From Gautieria morchelliformis (taxonomy: Eukaryota > Basidiomycota > Agaricomycetes > Gomphales > Gomphaceae): a stretch of DNA of 64,000 nucleotides. Of the stretch, positions 52,220 through 62,371 are shown one piece after another. A model generated the notes under the pieces. That model was not told the origin of the DNA. It was given only the letters and a program-made list of their open reading frames with translations, and ran no database searches. The DNA lies in contig WHVA01000145.1 of the NCBI GenBank assembly GCA_015179125.1, positions 1-64,000 of the forward strand. Direction: 5' to 3'. Every line of letters begins with the position of its first letter. Within the stretch, counting starts at the first letter, position 1. The translations under genes were made by a program, and so were the position numbers.

Positions 52220-52650
52220 CTAGAAATAATGAACATGATGTGCTTGAAATAATCGACATGATGCACATCAGCCATGAGCTTGGAATAATTGACATGATGT
52301 GTGGGCCTGAAATATTTGACATGATGTGTAGGCGCACTTGAAATAATTGACATGATGTGTGGGCCTGAAATATTTGACATGATGCATAGGTGCACTTGAA
52401 ATAATTGACATGATGCATGTCAGCCGTGAGCTTGAAATAATTGACATGTCAGCTGTGAGCTTGGAACAGTTGACATGATGTGAGGGCCTGAAATAGTTGA
52501 CTTGATGTTTGTCTGCCCTGAGCATGCTTGAAATAATTGACGTGTCAGCTGTGAGCTTGGAATAATTGACATGATGTGATGGCCTGAAATAGTTGACTTG
52601 ATGCATGTCAGCCCTGAGCACACTTGAAATAATTGACATGATATGTTGTT
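52220..52650 (+). repeat. Minisatellite of GAAATAATTGACATGATG units
   Basis: Roughly a dozen copies of the core TTGAAATAATTGACATGATG and variants (GAAATATTTGACATGATG, GAAATAGTTGACTTGATG) alternate with spacers such as TGTGGGCCTG, CATGTCAGCC and TGAGCTTGGA. They form higher-order units of about 45-60 bp. Spacer types change along the array, suggesting staged expansion. Confidence 0.88.
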
Positions 52651-53366
52651 ACATTTGGGTCAGAAAGGACAGTGGCTTCAATGTATGTGTTGTGCCCCCA
52701 ATGAACTATCGTCCTAAGTATTTCAGAACGGATGTCAGAAGTCAGAAGAGGCAGGGTTCAAGAATCATTCTAAGTCAAGAGTCAGAAATCGAGTTGAAGG
52801 TCAGAGGACTCACTGTGCTAAGAACAGGAGACAATGCGAGGGAGTCAAGTATCAAAGTTGATTATCTGATTGCAGAATAAAGCACATACATGAGTGGGTT
52901 TTATACAAAGAGCTGGAGCAACATGTAATGTAACGTAAGTTATACTTAAGACTCAACCCAAAGGCAGAGCTGAGGTTCGGGAACAGAGGGCTTGGCTTCA
53001 ACTAATTTTGGGAAGCAGACTTGGGAACAGATTCAGCTTCAAGCTGGGGTTTGCGAAACAAGATTAGACTGAGGGGGAGATAATATGAGAATCTAAGTCG
53101 ATATCAGAACTGAGGATTTAGCATACATGATGGGGGGTTTATATACTATTGCAAGGAGTGGAAAGAGGGCATCAATGCCCACATCAAACAGATAAGAATG
53201 GTAAGGGGAACATCATCAGGAATGGAACAGGACTATGTAGGAAAGGAAGTCAGGGTGAATGATGAACCAAAGGAAACCTGAGTTAAGCCGAGAAGGGTTC
53301 CTGCGGGTTGGACGCGTCTGGTGTGCTAGTGTCACAACCCATATCTTCACGCAAGGCGCGTGAAGC
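52651..53366. other. Unassigned region upstream of the SANT-like gene
   Basis: A plus-strand frame 52605-52880 and other short frames lack recognisable domains. Two segments (around 52745-52875 and 53080-53110) contain similar AGTCAGAA/AGACTGAGGGGGAG motifs. The latter resembles a polypurine tract (about 53068-53080), but no LTR follows. Confidence 0.35.
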
Positions 53367-53490
53367 CTTTTCTTTGCATGATCTCAACCAACTCCTCCAC
53401 GCTGTGATCGAGGTCAACCCGTACATGGCACCACGGGCAAAGCTGGGTGAACACTGGAAAGAAGTGGCCAGGCGTCTTGCCTGAACCGTG

Positions 53491-53911
53491 TGTTGGGTGC
53501 ATTTATGCTCCTGCACCAAAATCAAGCATAATATATTCGATTTATTGTATGGTGTTTCAATTTCTTCTCACATTGTTCTTGTACCATGCACCCATTTCTC
53601 TGATTATTTTTGAAATTTTGACTTCAACGTGCGAGCCCTTGGGTGCTAAAGGGCCGGATAGTAGTACATGCACAGTGAGACAGATTTCCCCCTCTCTCAG
53701 TGACAACTAAATTCACTGAGAGAGGCAAGTAAATTAGTCTAGTATTCTCTTGATTTATTGACCTAGAAATTCTCTATAGTGAATTAATTTCTAGGTATTG
53801 TATAATATATTTACAGTGACAACTAAATTCACTGAGAGAGTGAATTAATTTCTAGTTTATTCTTTTGAGCAACAAGTCCATACCTACTGCCTATAATTCC
53901 TGTCCTCTACA
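53491..53911 (+). repeat. 5' LTR of copia Y2, internally deleted
   Basis: Compared with Y1, about 75-80 bp is missing after GAAATTTTGA (near 53615-53620). The hairpin segment and both flanking direct repeats are retained. Confidence 0.88.
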
Positions 53912-53924
53912 GGGTTATGGGCCC
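53912..53924 (+). promoter_or_regulatory. Copia Y2 primer-binding site overlapping the gag start codon
   Basis: GGGTTATGGGCCC abuts the LTR and matches the initiator tRNA-Met anticodon arm. The ATG at 53917-53919, complementary to the CAU anticodon, opens the gag frame. Confidence 0.8.
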
Positions 53925-56388
53925 CGGAGACACTTCTGAGAAGCTATTGGGTGTTGAGAAGCTTGCTACTGATGGAAGTAATTGGCCATTGTGGCGAGCC
54001 ACTCTCATCAGCTATTTCGAGTCCAAAAATCTACTCAAGCATGTAGAAGGGAGAGTCACTCGACCTCCTGATCCTCCAGTCATGCCCCCAGGCCATATTC
54101 TTACAGAAGCTGAGGAAACTCAGATGGATAAGGCTGAGGAGAAGCTGGAGAGATATCTTGCTAGAGAAGGACAAGCCAAGACCCAAATCATCGTCTCAGT
54201 GTCAGAGTCACTAGCTCTGATGCTACAGAAACCAAAGACAGCAAAAGAGACTTGGGATGCACTGGTCAATGAAATGACCAGAAAGCCCAAGATGGTCCTC
54301 ACCAGCCTGCAGAGACAACTCCGCAGTATGAGATGTCCTGAGGATGGAGACTTGAGAGACCACTTGGACAAGGCCCAAGACCTATATGCTCGTCTTAATG
54401 AGATGGGAGCTAGAGTTTCTGAAGAAGAATTCATGGACATAATCCTTGCGTCACTTCCACCATCCTATGAGGCAGTCATGAATGCCCTCACCACTTCGCT
54501 TGAAGAATGCGGGAGACCCTTAGTCCCTGATGACATTATTAGGGTACTAAAGGCTCAGTATGACAGGAAGAAAACACTCCCGCAAGAAGAGCAGGTGTTT
54601 ATTGGTTCATCTACTAAGAAAGACCAGAAGGGGCAGAAGGCGCATGTATGCACCAACTGCAAAAAGCCTGGACATTCCATCAAAAATTGCTGGGATAAAG
54701 GAGGTGGTAAAGAAGGTCAAGGACCATGTCAGAAGAAAAAAGCCAAAGGCAAGAAGAAGAAGAAGGGTAAAGCAAAAGCGAATGTTGCCGAAGAAGAGTC
54801 CTCTTCTGAGGAAAGTGATGATGGGCATCTTGCTTTCACCAATTTCAACGAGTGCTCTAATTTTAATTCGAGCACATCCTCAGGAATTATAGTCATACTC
54901 GACACCGGAATGACATCGCATATGACTCCTCATAAAAATTTATTGAGGAACTACTGTCAATTCTCACAGCCGAGGACTATCCGAGCAGCCAACAAAGGCA
55001 CCTTTGATGCCTTCGGTTCAGGACTGCTCGTATTATCCAATAAGGTTGGAGATAACACAGTAGAAGTCATGCTGCAAGATACATACTATGCACCAAAATT
55101 TGCTGCTACCCTCGTCTCAATCGGTTGGTGCGATGATGCTGGCTACGACATTCGCCTCGGTGGCCAGAAATGCACAATATCTAATACTACTGGAAAGGTA
55201 TTGATGCAAGCACCGAAGGTCAATGGCTTATATCGACTAGACCTACAGTCACCAAGTGCTCAAGCCCATATGTGTTTATCTGCCATGGAAATTCATCAAA
55301 AAATGGGGCACATCTCACAGAAGTCCCTACAACATCTATTAAATCGTGGCATGATATTGGGCATTGAACTGAGCTCCACAGGCAATAGAATTGTCTGTGA
55401 TGCGTGTATTCAGGCCAAGATTGCACGCAAACCTCTTCCTCGAGAACCCACAGACCGAACATCAAAATTCGGTGACAGAATTTATTCTGATGTCTGGGGA
55501 CCTGCAAGACACCTCACAATCGATAAAAAGTCATATTATGTCTCTTTTATCGATGACTACTCAAGAGAATCAGTGATCTATCTCATGGCGAACAAATCAG
55601 AAGCATTCTCAAAGTACAAGCTCTACGAGGCTTTAATGCTTCGACAGAGAAATGTGCACATCAAGGCACTAGTTTCTGACCGAGGGGGCGAATACACGAG
55701 CTCTGAATTCGAACAGCATCTAGCCAAACAAGGCACGAAACATCAGTTGATGGTACACGACACACCAGAGTCTAATGGTGTTGCCGAACGTCTGAACTGA
55801 ACTCTCACTGAGAGAACTCGTGCCATGCTGTTGGAATCAAGCCTTCCTAAGACATTATGGGGCTATGCGATACAGCATGCCAATTATCTTAGGAATAGGA
55901 CGCATACAAGAGCTCTACTGGATAAAACGCCGTACGAGATGATTCACCATGAGAAACTGAATCTCAAAGACATTCATGCGTGGGGAACTGAAGTCTACAT
56001 TAAGGTCACTCAGGGAGATAAATTGGCAGCTCGTGCCAAGAGAGCTCAGTGGATAGGAATTTCTGTGCAGAGTCATGGTCATTATATTTATTGGCCTGAC
56101 TCACACAAAGTTTCTGTCGAGCGGAATGTTGTGTTTGATTCAGAGATGAAGAAGGGAAAAGTCCCAATCATTTCTATTGAGGAATCCACGCTACCTACAT
56201 CTAGAGAGGAGAAGAAGGCCATTCCGGCATCAGTGCCTGTGCCCGGTTGCTTAGTCAGCGAAGAGGCGAAGATCGAAGAAATTGATGAAAGTGCACCAGA
56301 GGAATATCTTGAAGAGCTGCAACCCATTCAGGCAGTTGATGACAGACCTAGAGAAGCTGAACCGATAAGGAGAAGGAAAAGGATCCGT
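53917..56388 (+). pseudogene. Copia Y2 gag, protease and integrase
   Basis: The frame runs 627 codons from ATG in the primer site. Gag includes SNWPLWRATLISYFES and the zinc knuckle CTNCKKPGHSIKNC, then a very Lys-rich stretch, protease DTGMTSHMT, integrase zinc region (HQKMGH...CDACIQ) and catalytic SDVWGPA and VSDRGGEY. It stops at TGA (55798-55800) where RLNRTL is expected, just after the catalytic glutamate in GVAERLN. In the next frame the integrase C-part (YEMIHHEKLNLKDIHAWGTE, a GKVPIISIEES linker) continues to the LINE insertion. The TGA fits one C-to-T change of CGA. Confidence 0.88.
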
Positions 56389-56401
56389 CAACAACAAGTG
56401 C

Positions 56402-58027
56402 GAATGATTCCCACGCTCCGACCACCACCTTCCAGCGCAGATAACGGCGAAACTACCCCCTCTGTACCTGCAGACACCATCCAAACTACTCTCGTCACTC
56501 TATACGGACTAATCCATAGCATAGCCCTCCCAAAAACAAGAACTGCAAAGACATGCCCTATCCCTGTCAACACACTGCATAGCGCTCGTGAACTAACCTC
56601 ATCCGCACGAGAGAAGCTCGAGATTCTTTGTCTTAATTCGCATCTTTCAACTGTCTGTGAAAAATTGGAGGCAATCTCAACGCACATCGGCCTTACGGCA
56701 CCCGCTAGCGAACCCCAATCCTGCGCGCCAGCCACAGCACACGTGACACATATCAAACCCCACCGCGACACCAGACATCATATCACACTATCGCATATCG
56801 ACCGACAGAACCCAGCCCTCGAGGAATTCCCGGATTCAGAGTTGAGGAAGGAGATTAACAAAGCCTTGCTCCCACGAGGCTGGGATCCAGACCCTGAAGG
56901 AGAGCAGGAGGAAGACAGTGTACTTCGCGTCTGAGCCGCAGGACAGCACCAAAGCGGCGATATATGGCTAGCAGCGGGCTCAGAGCATGAACATGACGCG
57001 ATAATCAAGAAAGCTCACCGATGGCTCCCAGTGTTATCAATGAACCTGCGTATCTCCCCAAAGACCTACCTGGTGATCGTTCATGCCATCCCCACTACAT
57101 TTAACCCAGATCGAGACAGTGATGACATCGCAACGCTGCTGGATGATAATGAGCACATCATTCCCCATCCTTCCATGCTACAACATGCTGAATTTGTCTC
57201 TCGCTATCCACAGCTATGTCAGAAAGCACACTCATCCCTTGTCCTATATCTAACCGATCACCATGCGTCCAACAACTGTATCCAACAACACATTGCATAC
57301 CGAGGACGCCTTCACTCGACCACACATTTCATACGGCATCCCCCACAATGCTTCAACTGCTACGGCATAGGCCATTTTGCTCGATCATGCAAAGCCACCA
57401 CAAAATGCGGAATATGCGCGGGCCCACACACCACATTCGACTGCAAGTGCCCTGACCAGAATACGTGCCAGGAGTCAATGTGTCCACATATCACACTGAA
57501 ATGCGCCCTCTGCAATGGATCCCATGCAGCAACTGACCGCAAGTTTTGCAGGGCTCATCAATCCCTTTTTGACCGGCACACTTGGAGTGTGGCAACAGCA
57601 GACCGTCTGTATCATGCTTGAAGGAACAAGGAGCAGAGGCAAAGGCTGGAAAGAAAACTGGAACGAGGAGCGAGATCTCTAAAAACGCTGCTGGGCGGGC
57701 ACAAAGCGTTGGAACATCTATTTGGATACATACAAGACACGAAAAGGTTCAAAAATCAATACGGAGACATCACACTACCACCGGCAAAAGAGGACACAGG
57801 AGGGAGAGCAGGCAGACAACAGCGCAGGGAGAGAAGGCGCTAAACACGCACCTCGCCCACGAAGGCATGGACACGCTCGAGGCAATGCCTCTTGAGCACA
57901 CGCAGAGTATAGAGGTCTAAAGGAGAGGCGGGCCAAAAGCAAGGAAGAAATTGTACATACCGTCTTACATAGGGCGCTGCCCCAAAAGACGTAAAATTGG
58001 AAGAAAAAAAAAAAAAAAAAAAAAAAA
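56402..58027 (+). mobile_element. LINE-like (non-LTR) insertion with poly(A) tail and 13-bp target duplication
   Basis: A 1626-bp insertion ends in 24 A residues (58004-58027). Perfect 13-bp duplications CAACAACAAGTGC (56389-56401 and 58028-58040) flank it, the signature of target-primed reverse transcription. It encodes an ORF1-like zinc-knuckle protein but no endonuclease or reverse transcriptase. The ATG is only two bases from the 5' end. Confidence 0.88.
56404..57621 (+). pseudogene. LINE ORF1-like protein with CCHC zinc knuckles, one in-frame stop
   Basis: The frame starts MIPTLRPPPSS at 56404, is interrupted by one TGA (56932-56934) and continues in the same frame to 57621. The first part holds a helical segment (REKLEILCLNSHLSTVCEKL). 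After the stop come GDIWLAAGSEHEHDAIIKKA, RISPKTYLVIVHAIPTTFNP (the RRM-like region seen in fungal LINE ORF1) and three cysteine knuckles (CFNCYGIGHFARSC, CGICAGPHTTFDC, CALCNGSHAATDRKFC). Such proteins bind the element RNA. A downstream stretch to the poly(A), 57622-58003, has further short frames but no RT motif. Confidence 0.78.
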
Positions 58028-58040
58028 CAACAACAAGTGC

Positions 58041-59791
58041 AGCCGGCCCCAACAGGTCCCGTAACAAGATGACTCAGAGACAAGCTGGCGCACATATGAC
58101 TACGCTAGCTTACAAGGACATTGAGGACCATAAAGAAAATTTATTCAACCAAGAATTATCCTCCGAGATTGATGGCATCAGTAGTTATGAGTTTGCCATC
58201 AGTGCGTTTCCAACCGACAGTCAAAACAGTGACAAGGCGCCGGATTTGAGTCAAATTGAACCTAGCAATACAGACGAAGCTCTGAATAATCCTATGTGGA
58301 AGAAATCAATGGACAAAGAGTACGAGGCCCTAATCGACAAGGGAGTGTGGGAACGAGCCAAACCACCTCCTGGAGCCAATATTGTTGGTAACAAATGGGT
58401 CTACCTTTGGAAATGTAATCCAGAAGGGAAACCAATAATGCCTAAATCGAGAATGGTCGCCCAAGGCTTCACACAGAAGTTTGGAGTCGACTATGATGAG
58501 ACATACTCACCTGTTGCTCAGTTATCCTCCCTACGGATCATATGCGCCATTGCTGCTAGGAACGACTGGCCTATTCATCAAATGGACGTGGACTATGCAT
58601 ACCTCAATGCTACATTGCCTGAACCTATTTACATGAAGCAGCTGTATGGATATGAGTCCGGAGACAAAGACGAAGTGCTACTTTTGAAGAAAGCACTCTA
58701 CGGCCTCAAACAATCTGGAAGGGAATGGTACAAACGTCTAAGTGGTGAATTCCACAAGTTAGGATTCACTACGTCAGCCACAGATGGGGCTGTATTTTAT
58801 AGACATGGCGGAAAGGGGAATGTGATTATTGCAACAGCTGTGGACGACCTTACCATCACAGCTGAGAATCAGTCAGTCCTGGACAAAGTCAAACCAGATC
58901 TTGCTCAGGTCTTCAGTATGAAAGATCTAGGCGAGATTCATTGGCTATTGAACCTTAAAATCGAAAGAGACTGGCAGAAGAAAACCATTGCAATTTCACA
59001 ACCCGCATACATCGAGAAGATCATCAAAAATTCAATCTCGAAGATGCGAAGACTTATGCTACGCCTCTTGATCCAGCCATAAAATTATCTAAAGACCAAT
59101 GTCCTTCTACAGAGAGAGGCAAGAAAGCCATGTCGAAGTTTCCATACAGGCAAGCCATAGGATCACTGATGTAGCTGTAGCCACTCGACCTGACATTGCA
59201 TTTGCAGTGTCATTGCTCTCACAATTCCTCGAAAATCCAGGTGGTACACATTGGAATGCAGTAAAACGTGTCTTCAAATATTTGAAAGGCACGAAGCATT
59301 ACAAGCTCACACTTGGAAGAAATCCAGACGGCTTGATGGGGTATTCAGATGCGGATTGGGGTTCACAGAGCCATAGGCATTCGTATTCGGCATACTTATT
59401 TCAGATTGATGGGGGCACTGTTTCATGGAGTTGCCAGAAACAGTCGATAGTAGCCCTTTCATCAACTGAAGCCGAATTCATCGCCCTGACCCATGCGGGC
59501 AAAGAGGCTCTTTGGATGCGCCATTTTATTTCTGAAATATTCCAACCGCTGAACAGACCCATCCAAGTTTATTCAGACAATCAATCAGCCATTGAAATCA
59601 CGTATGGCACTCAACAACACACGAGAACCAAACATTTCGACATCAGATTATATTTCCTTCGAGATATAATCAAAAATCAAGAAGCCAAGCTCGTTTATTT
59701 GCCAACCAAACAAATGTTGGCAGATGTTCTCACTAAAGGACTTCCTAGTCCTAGAGTGAAGATTCTCAACGAGAGAATCGGAATATATTAA
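58041..59791 (+). pseudogene. Copia Y2 reverse transcriptase and RNase H
   Basis: After the LINE the frame gives DKEYEALIDKGVWERAKPPP, VDYDETYSPVAQL, DYAYLNATLPEPIY and the RT core TAVDDLTI. It shifts frame near 59033 (KIIKN instead of KIIKKFNLED). A small deletion near 59172 removes MWAA of Y1. RNase H (YSDADWGSQS, SSTEAEFIAL, YSDNQSAIEI) then runs to GIY-stop at 59791. A polypurine TTGAGGGGGCG follows. Confidence 0.87.
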
Positions 59792-59804
59792 GCTTGAGGG
59801 GGCG

Positions 59805-60186
59805 TGTTGGGTGCATTTATGCTCCTGCACCAAAATCAAGCATAATATATTCGATTTATTGTATGGTGTTTCAATTTCTTCTCACATTGTTCTTGTACCA
59901 TGCACCCATTTCTGTGATTATTTTTGAAATTTTCCTGCCACTCCCTACCTCTCCATTTCATCTTGTTATTTCTATTTTCACAAGCGGCTGCACCCAGCGG
60001 AGTCTGAAATGACTTTGACGCGCGAGCCCTTGGGCGCTAAAGGGCCGGATAGTAGTACATGCACAGTGAGACAGATTTCCCCCTCTCTCAGTGACAACTA
60101 AATTCACTGAGAGAGTGAATTAATTTCTAGTTTATTCTTTTGAGCAACAAGTCCATACCTACTGCCTATAATTCCTGTCCTCTACA
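59805..60186 (+). repeat. 3' LTR of copia Y2, internally deleted
   Basis: Lacks about 115 bp between two direct copies of AGTGACAACTAAATTCACTG present in the 5' LTR, so the deletion fits recombination or slippage between them. It retains the segment missing from the 5' LTR. Confidence 0.88.
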
Positions 60187-60909
60187 CCGTGAGCCGGACA
60201 CACTCAAGAACAAAGTGGCACCCCTGCTCACTTGGGTGGAGGTGCGTCCTAGCATAATTATTTTATATAAATTGCGCGCTGACTAGAAGAGAGTAGGGGG
60301 GAAAAAAGAAGACTCCCCGGTCTGCTCTTGGTAAAGAGTGGGAGCGCGATCCAGCCCTGTTCGCCTCGCTCTCAGGGAAGCTGGATGCCATGCAGCATCT
60401 CAAGTTGGAGCCGAAAGGGACCAGGGAGGAGCAGAAGGAGCGTGAAAAACAGGTGAGTGAAGGACTTTGTTCATGATATTTATTGGCTACTAACTATTTA
60501 ATCAATAGGTTCAGAACGCGGCGAAGGATGCAGGAGAGACTATGCGAGACGCCGGCGACCTAGGCAGAAGCGAGGACACTCCCCATCTCCATCGGTTGGT
60601 ATTTCTGAGAAGGAGAATGATGGCAGTCAATTGGTGAGCATATCTGGGACAGATACGCGTGAGAGCTTCGGACGGAAACGTTCCTGTGTGGGAGGGAGGC
60701 GGAGGACTGAAACTACATGACTGGTCGAGCTCCTGGAGGAAGCACGTGCAGAACACGCAAGATGTGCGAAGAGGACCGCAAGTTGCATGAGGCGGAACGT
60801 GAGGAGGAGAGGAAGGCACGCCAGGCGCTCCTTGAGGAGACACGTCGTGCAAATGACCAGCAGGAGAGGACAAGCACAGCGCTCCTGGATATCTTGCGGC
60901 AGGGGCTCC

Positions 60910-61036
60910 TTAATTAGTTTGAGATGTCTCACTTGCAAAGTATTGTTTTCTTGGACAAAATTGACAAATTATTTGTTTCTTGGCAAAAAAAAATAATTAG
61001 TTTGAGATGTCTCACTTGCAAAGTATTGTTTTCTTG
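60910..61036 (+). repeat. Direct duplication in the 3' region of the SANT-like gene
   Basis: A 40-bp block (AATTAGTTTGAGATGTCTCA...GTTTTCTTG) occurs at about 60913-60953 and 60993-61034, separated by A-rich sequence. The first copy contains the gene's stop codon. Poly(A) runs of 8-12 follow each copy. Confidence 0.85.
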
Positions 61037-61324
61037 ACAAATTTGACAAAAAAAAAGGTTTTCTTAAAAAAAAAAAAGACCTAAAAATTGTTTGTTGGCT
61101 CTACAAACAGGGACAGGGGTGGCATACATGCATAAACTGCTAGAGAACATGACTATTCATGGAAGTATTCTTGGAGGAAAGGGGGAGGACATGAATAACA
61201 AAGGGAAGTCTGATTCGGCTCCAAGCACGAATGCGCATTTGTGAGGAGAACACCAACGCGGTACATGGTGCCACATGCATTCCCCCATATCTTGTGCTTC
61301 CAAAAGGCATGGAGGAATGGCCAA
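61037..61324. other. Region between the SANT-like gene and the diverged LTR
   Basis: No confident gene. A short plus-strand frame (TGVAYMHKLLENMTIHGSIL, about 61113-61170) looks protein-like, but its limits and family are unclear. Confidence 0.3.
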
Positions 61325-61559
61325 TCTTAGTACATAATATATACTACAAACTAATATACTCTAATGCACACTACTGGAGTTATTAGATAATGCCCATGGA
61401 TCCCTGTGGATCCACTGTACAGTTCTTGCATGGGAACCACGCTACTGTTCCTCATCTTAACTTACCTTACACTGTCACTACATAGCACACAGAATACCAC
61501 ATATTGGTCAAGTTCCACTTACCCTTGTGATACAAGGTTCTAAGATCATATCTCTTACA
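61325..61559 (+). mobile_element. Diverged solo LTR of the unit N family
   Basis: Blocks such as GAATACCACATATTGGTCAAG, CTTGTGATACAAGG and TCTTACA at the right end match 41390-41604 in order. The middle shares TGCATGGGAACC and the GATCC/GGACC palindromic part. The left end is too diverged to place exactly. It shows the N LTR is repeated independently of the N coding region. Confidence 0.6.
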
Positions 61560-62371
61560 AATGAATCCACAGGTTTTGCACATGAACCTACAACTTGTAC
61601 CAAATATGATCTATGACCTTTGTACCTCCCCTCACACAATGAAAAAAAGATTTTCAACCTGAAGTTTTTTCTGGGATGAGAGTATCTGTCTTGCAGGTGA
61701 TCCTGCCAACCCTATTCCGCACTGTTGCTTGCAGTACGCTGTACGCAAGAGTATCCGCAATGTCTAGTTCATTGCTGCAGTCATATCGCACTGTGTCTTA
61801 CAATACGGGCTTGTGACTTCAGTTTAAAAAATCATGCAAAGACGCATCCTTCATCTACTACATGCGTTTTTCCATGATTCTCCCTAACGGAGTCGGGGAC
61901 CGGCGCTAATGCGCCGCTACCGATCATATATAACTAGTTGCCTTCCCTTTGCCTTTCCAGCTCTTGCCTGCTAAGCGAAGAGCTTTGGCAAATTCAACCA
62001 CAAGCCTTTGTCAGTGTCACTGTAGTCCACAAAACAGACCTTCAGCTTTTGATTGGCATTCAGATACAATGGTCTGATGCGATTAAAGGTTGAGCGAATG
62101 ACGGGCTGATCAAAGAACTCTTTGAATAATTGTTGTAGGGACATCGCTGTTGTTTGGCCCCGTTCAATATAGTTGAGGCCTTCAAATCAATAACTGATAC
62201 ATGGAAATCAGTTGGCCATTCTGTGTCGTACGTGGTCCGTTGTCTGGACACACTGACATGGTCATTTGAACGCAGGCCTATGACAGACGATGCATTATGA
62301 TTATGGCACTAGTAGTTTAACATTGATCAGCACTGAAATAGTGATGCATCTATAATCATTGATATCTATAT
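61560..62371. other. Intergenic region downstream of OXA1
   Basis: No gene supported apart from possible alternative 3' exon sequence of OXA1 (minus strand, about 62465-62330). AT-rich patches could include its terminator, but no hairpin or clear signal stands out. Confidence 0.4.

Larger units (their letters stand above)
53491..60186 (+). mobile_element. Ty1/copia element Y2, nested in the SANT-like gene
   Basis: It is flanked by a perfect 5-bp duplication CCGTG (53486-53490 and 60187-60191). LTRs are 421 bp (53491-53911) and 382 bp (59805-60186). It is colinear with Y1 and carries a LINE-like insertion at 56402-58027; without it the element is about 5.06 kb. The two LTRs carry different internal deletions. 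Stops and frameshifts make it inactive. Confidence 0.93.
53367..60918 (+). pseudogene. Myb/SANT-like DNA-binding protein gene, split by copia Y2
   Basis: Before Y2 the plus strand encodes HDLNQLLHAVIEVNPYMAPR and LGEHWKEVARRLA, typical of the Myb/SANT-like domain of basidiomycete hypothetical proteins. After Y2 the exon resumes (EPDTLKNKVAPLLTWVE, 60190-60240), followed by an intron, WERDPALFASLSGKLDAM...EQKEREKQ (about 60331-60449), an intron 60450-60509 (GTGAGT...AATAG), a Ser-rich part and a C-terminal coiled coil (REEERKARQALLEETRRAND, QQERTSTALLDILRQG-LLN-stop). Frame changes near the insertion and near 60550 show it is decayed. Such proteins are presumed DNA-binding regulators or transposon-derived; the function of this one is unknown. 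Confidence 0.65.

Noticed and set aside
52143-52639. Repetitive minus-strand reading frames with SIISS/HHVNYF motifs
   Set aside because: They are translations of the minisatellite; the period keeps the frame open by chance.
57775-58095. A Phe-rich minus-strand frame near 58000
   Set aside because: It is the complement of the LINE poly(A) tail.
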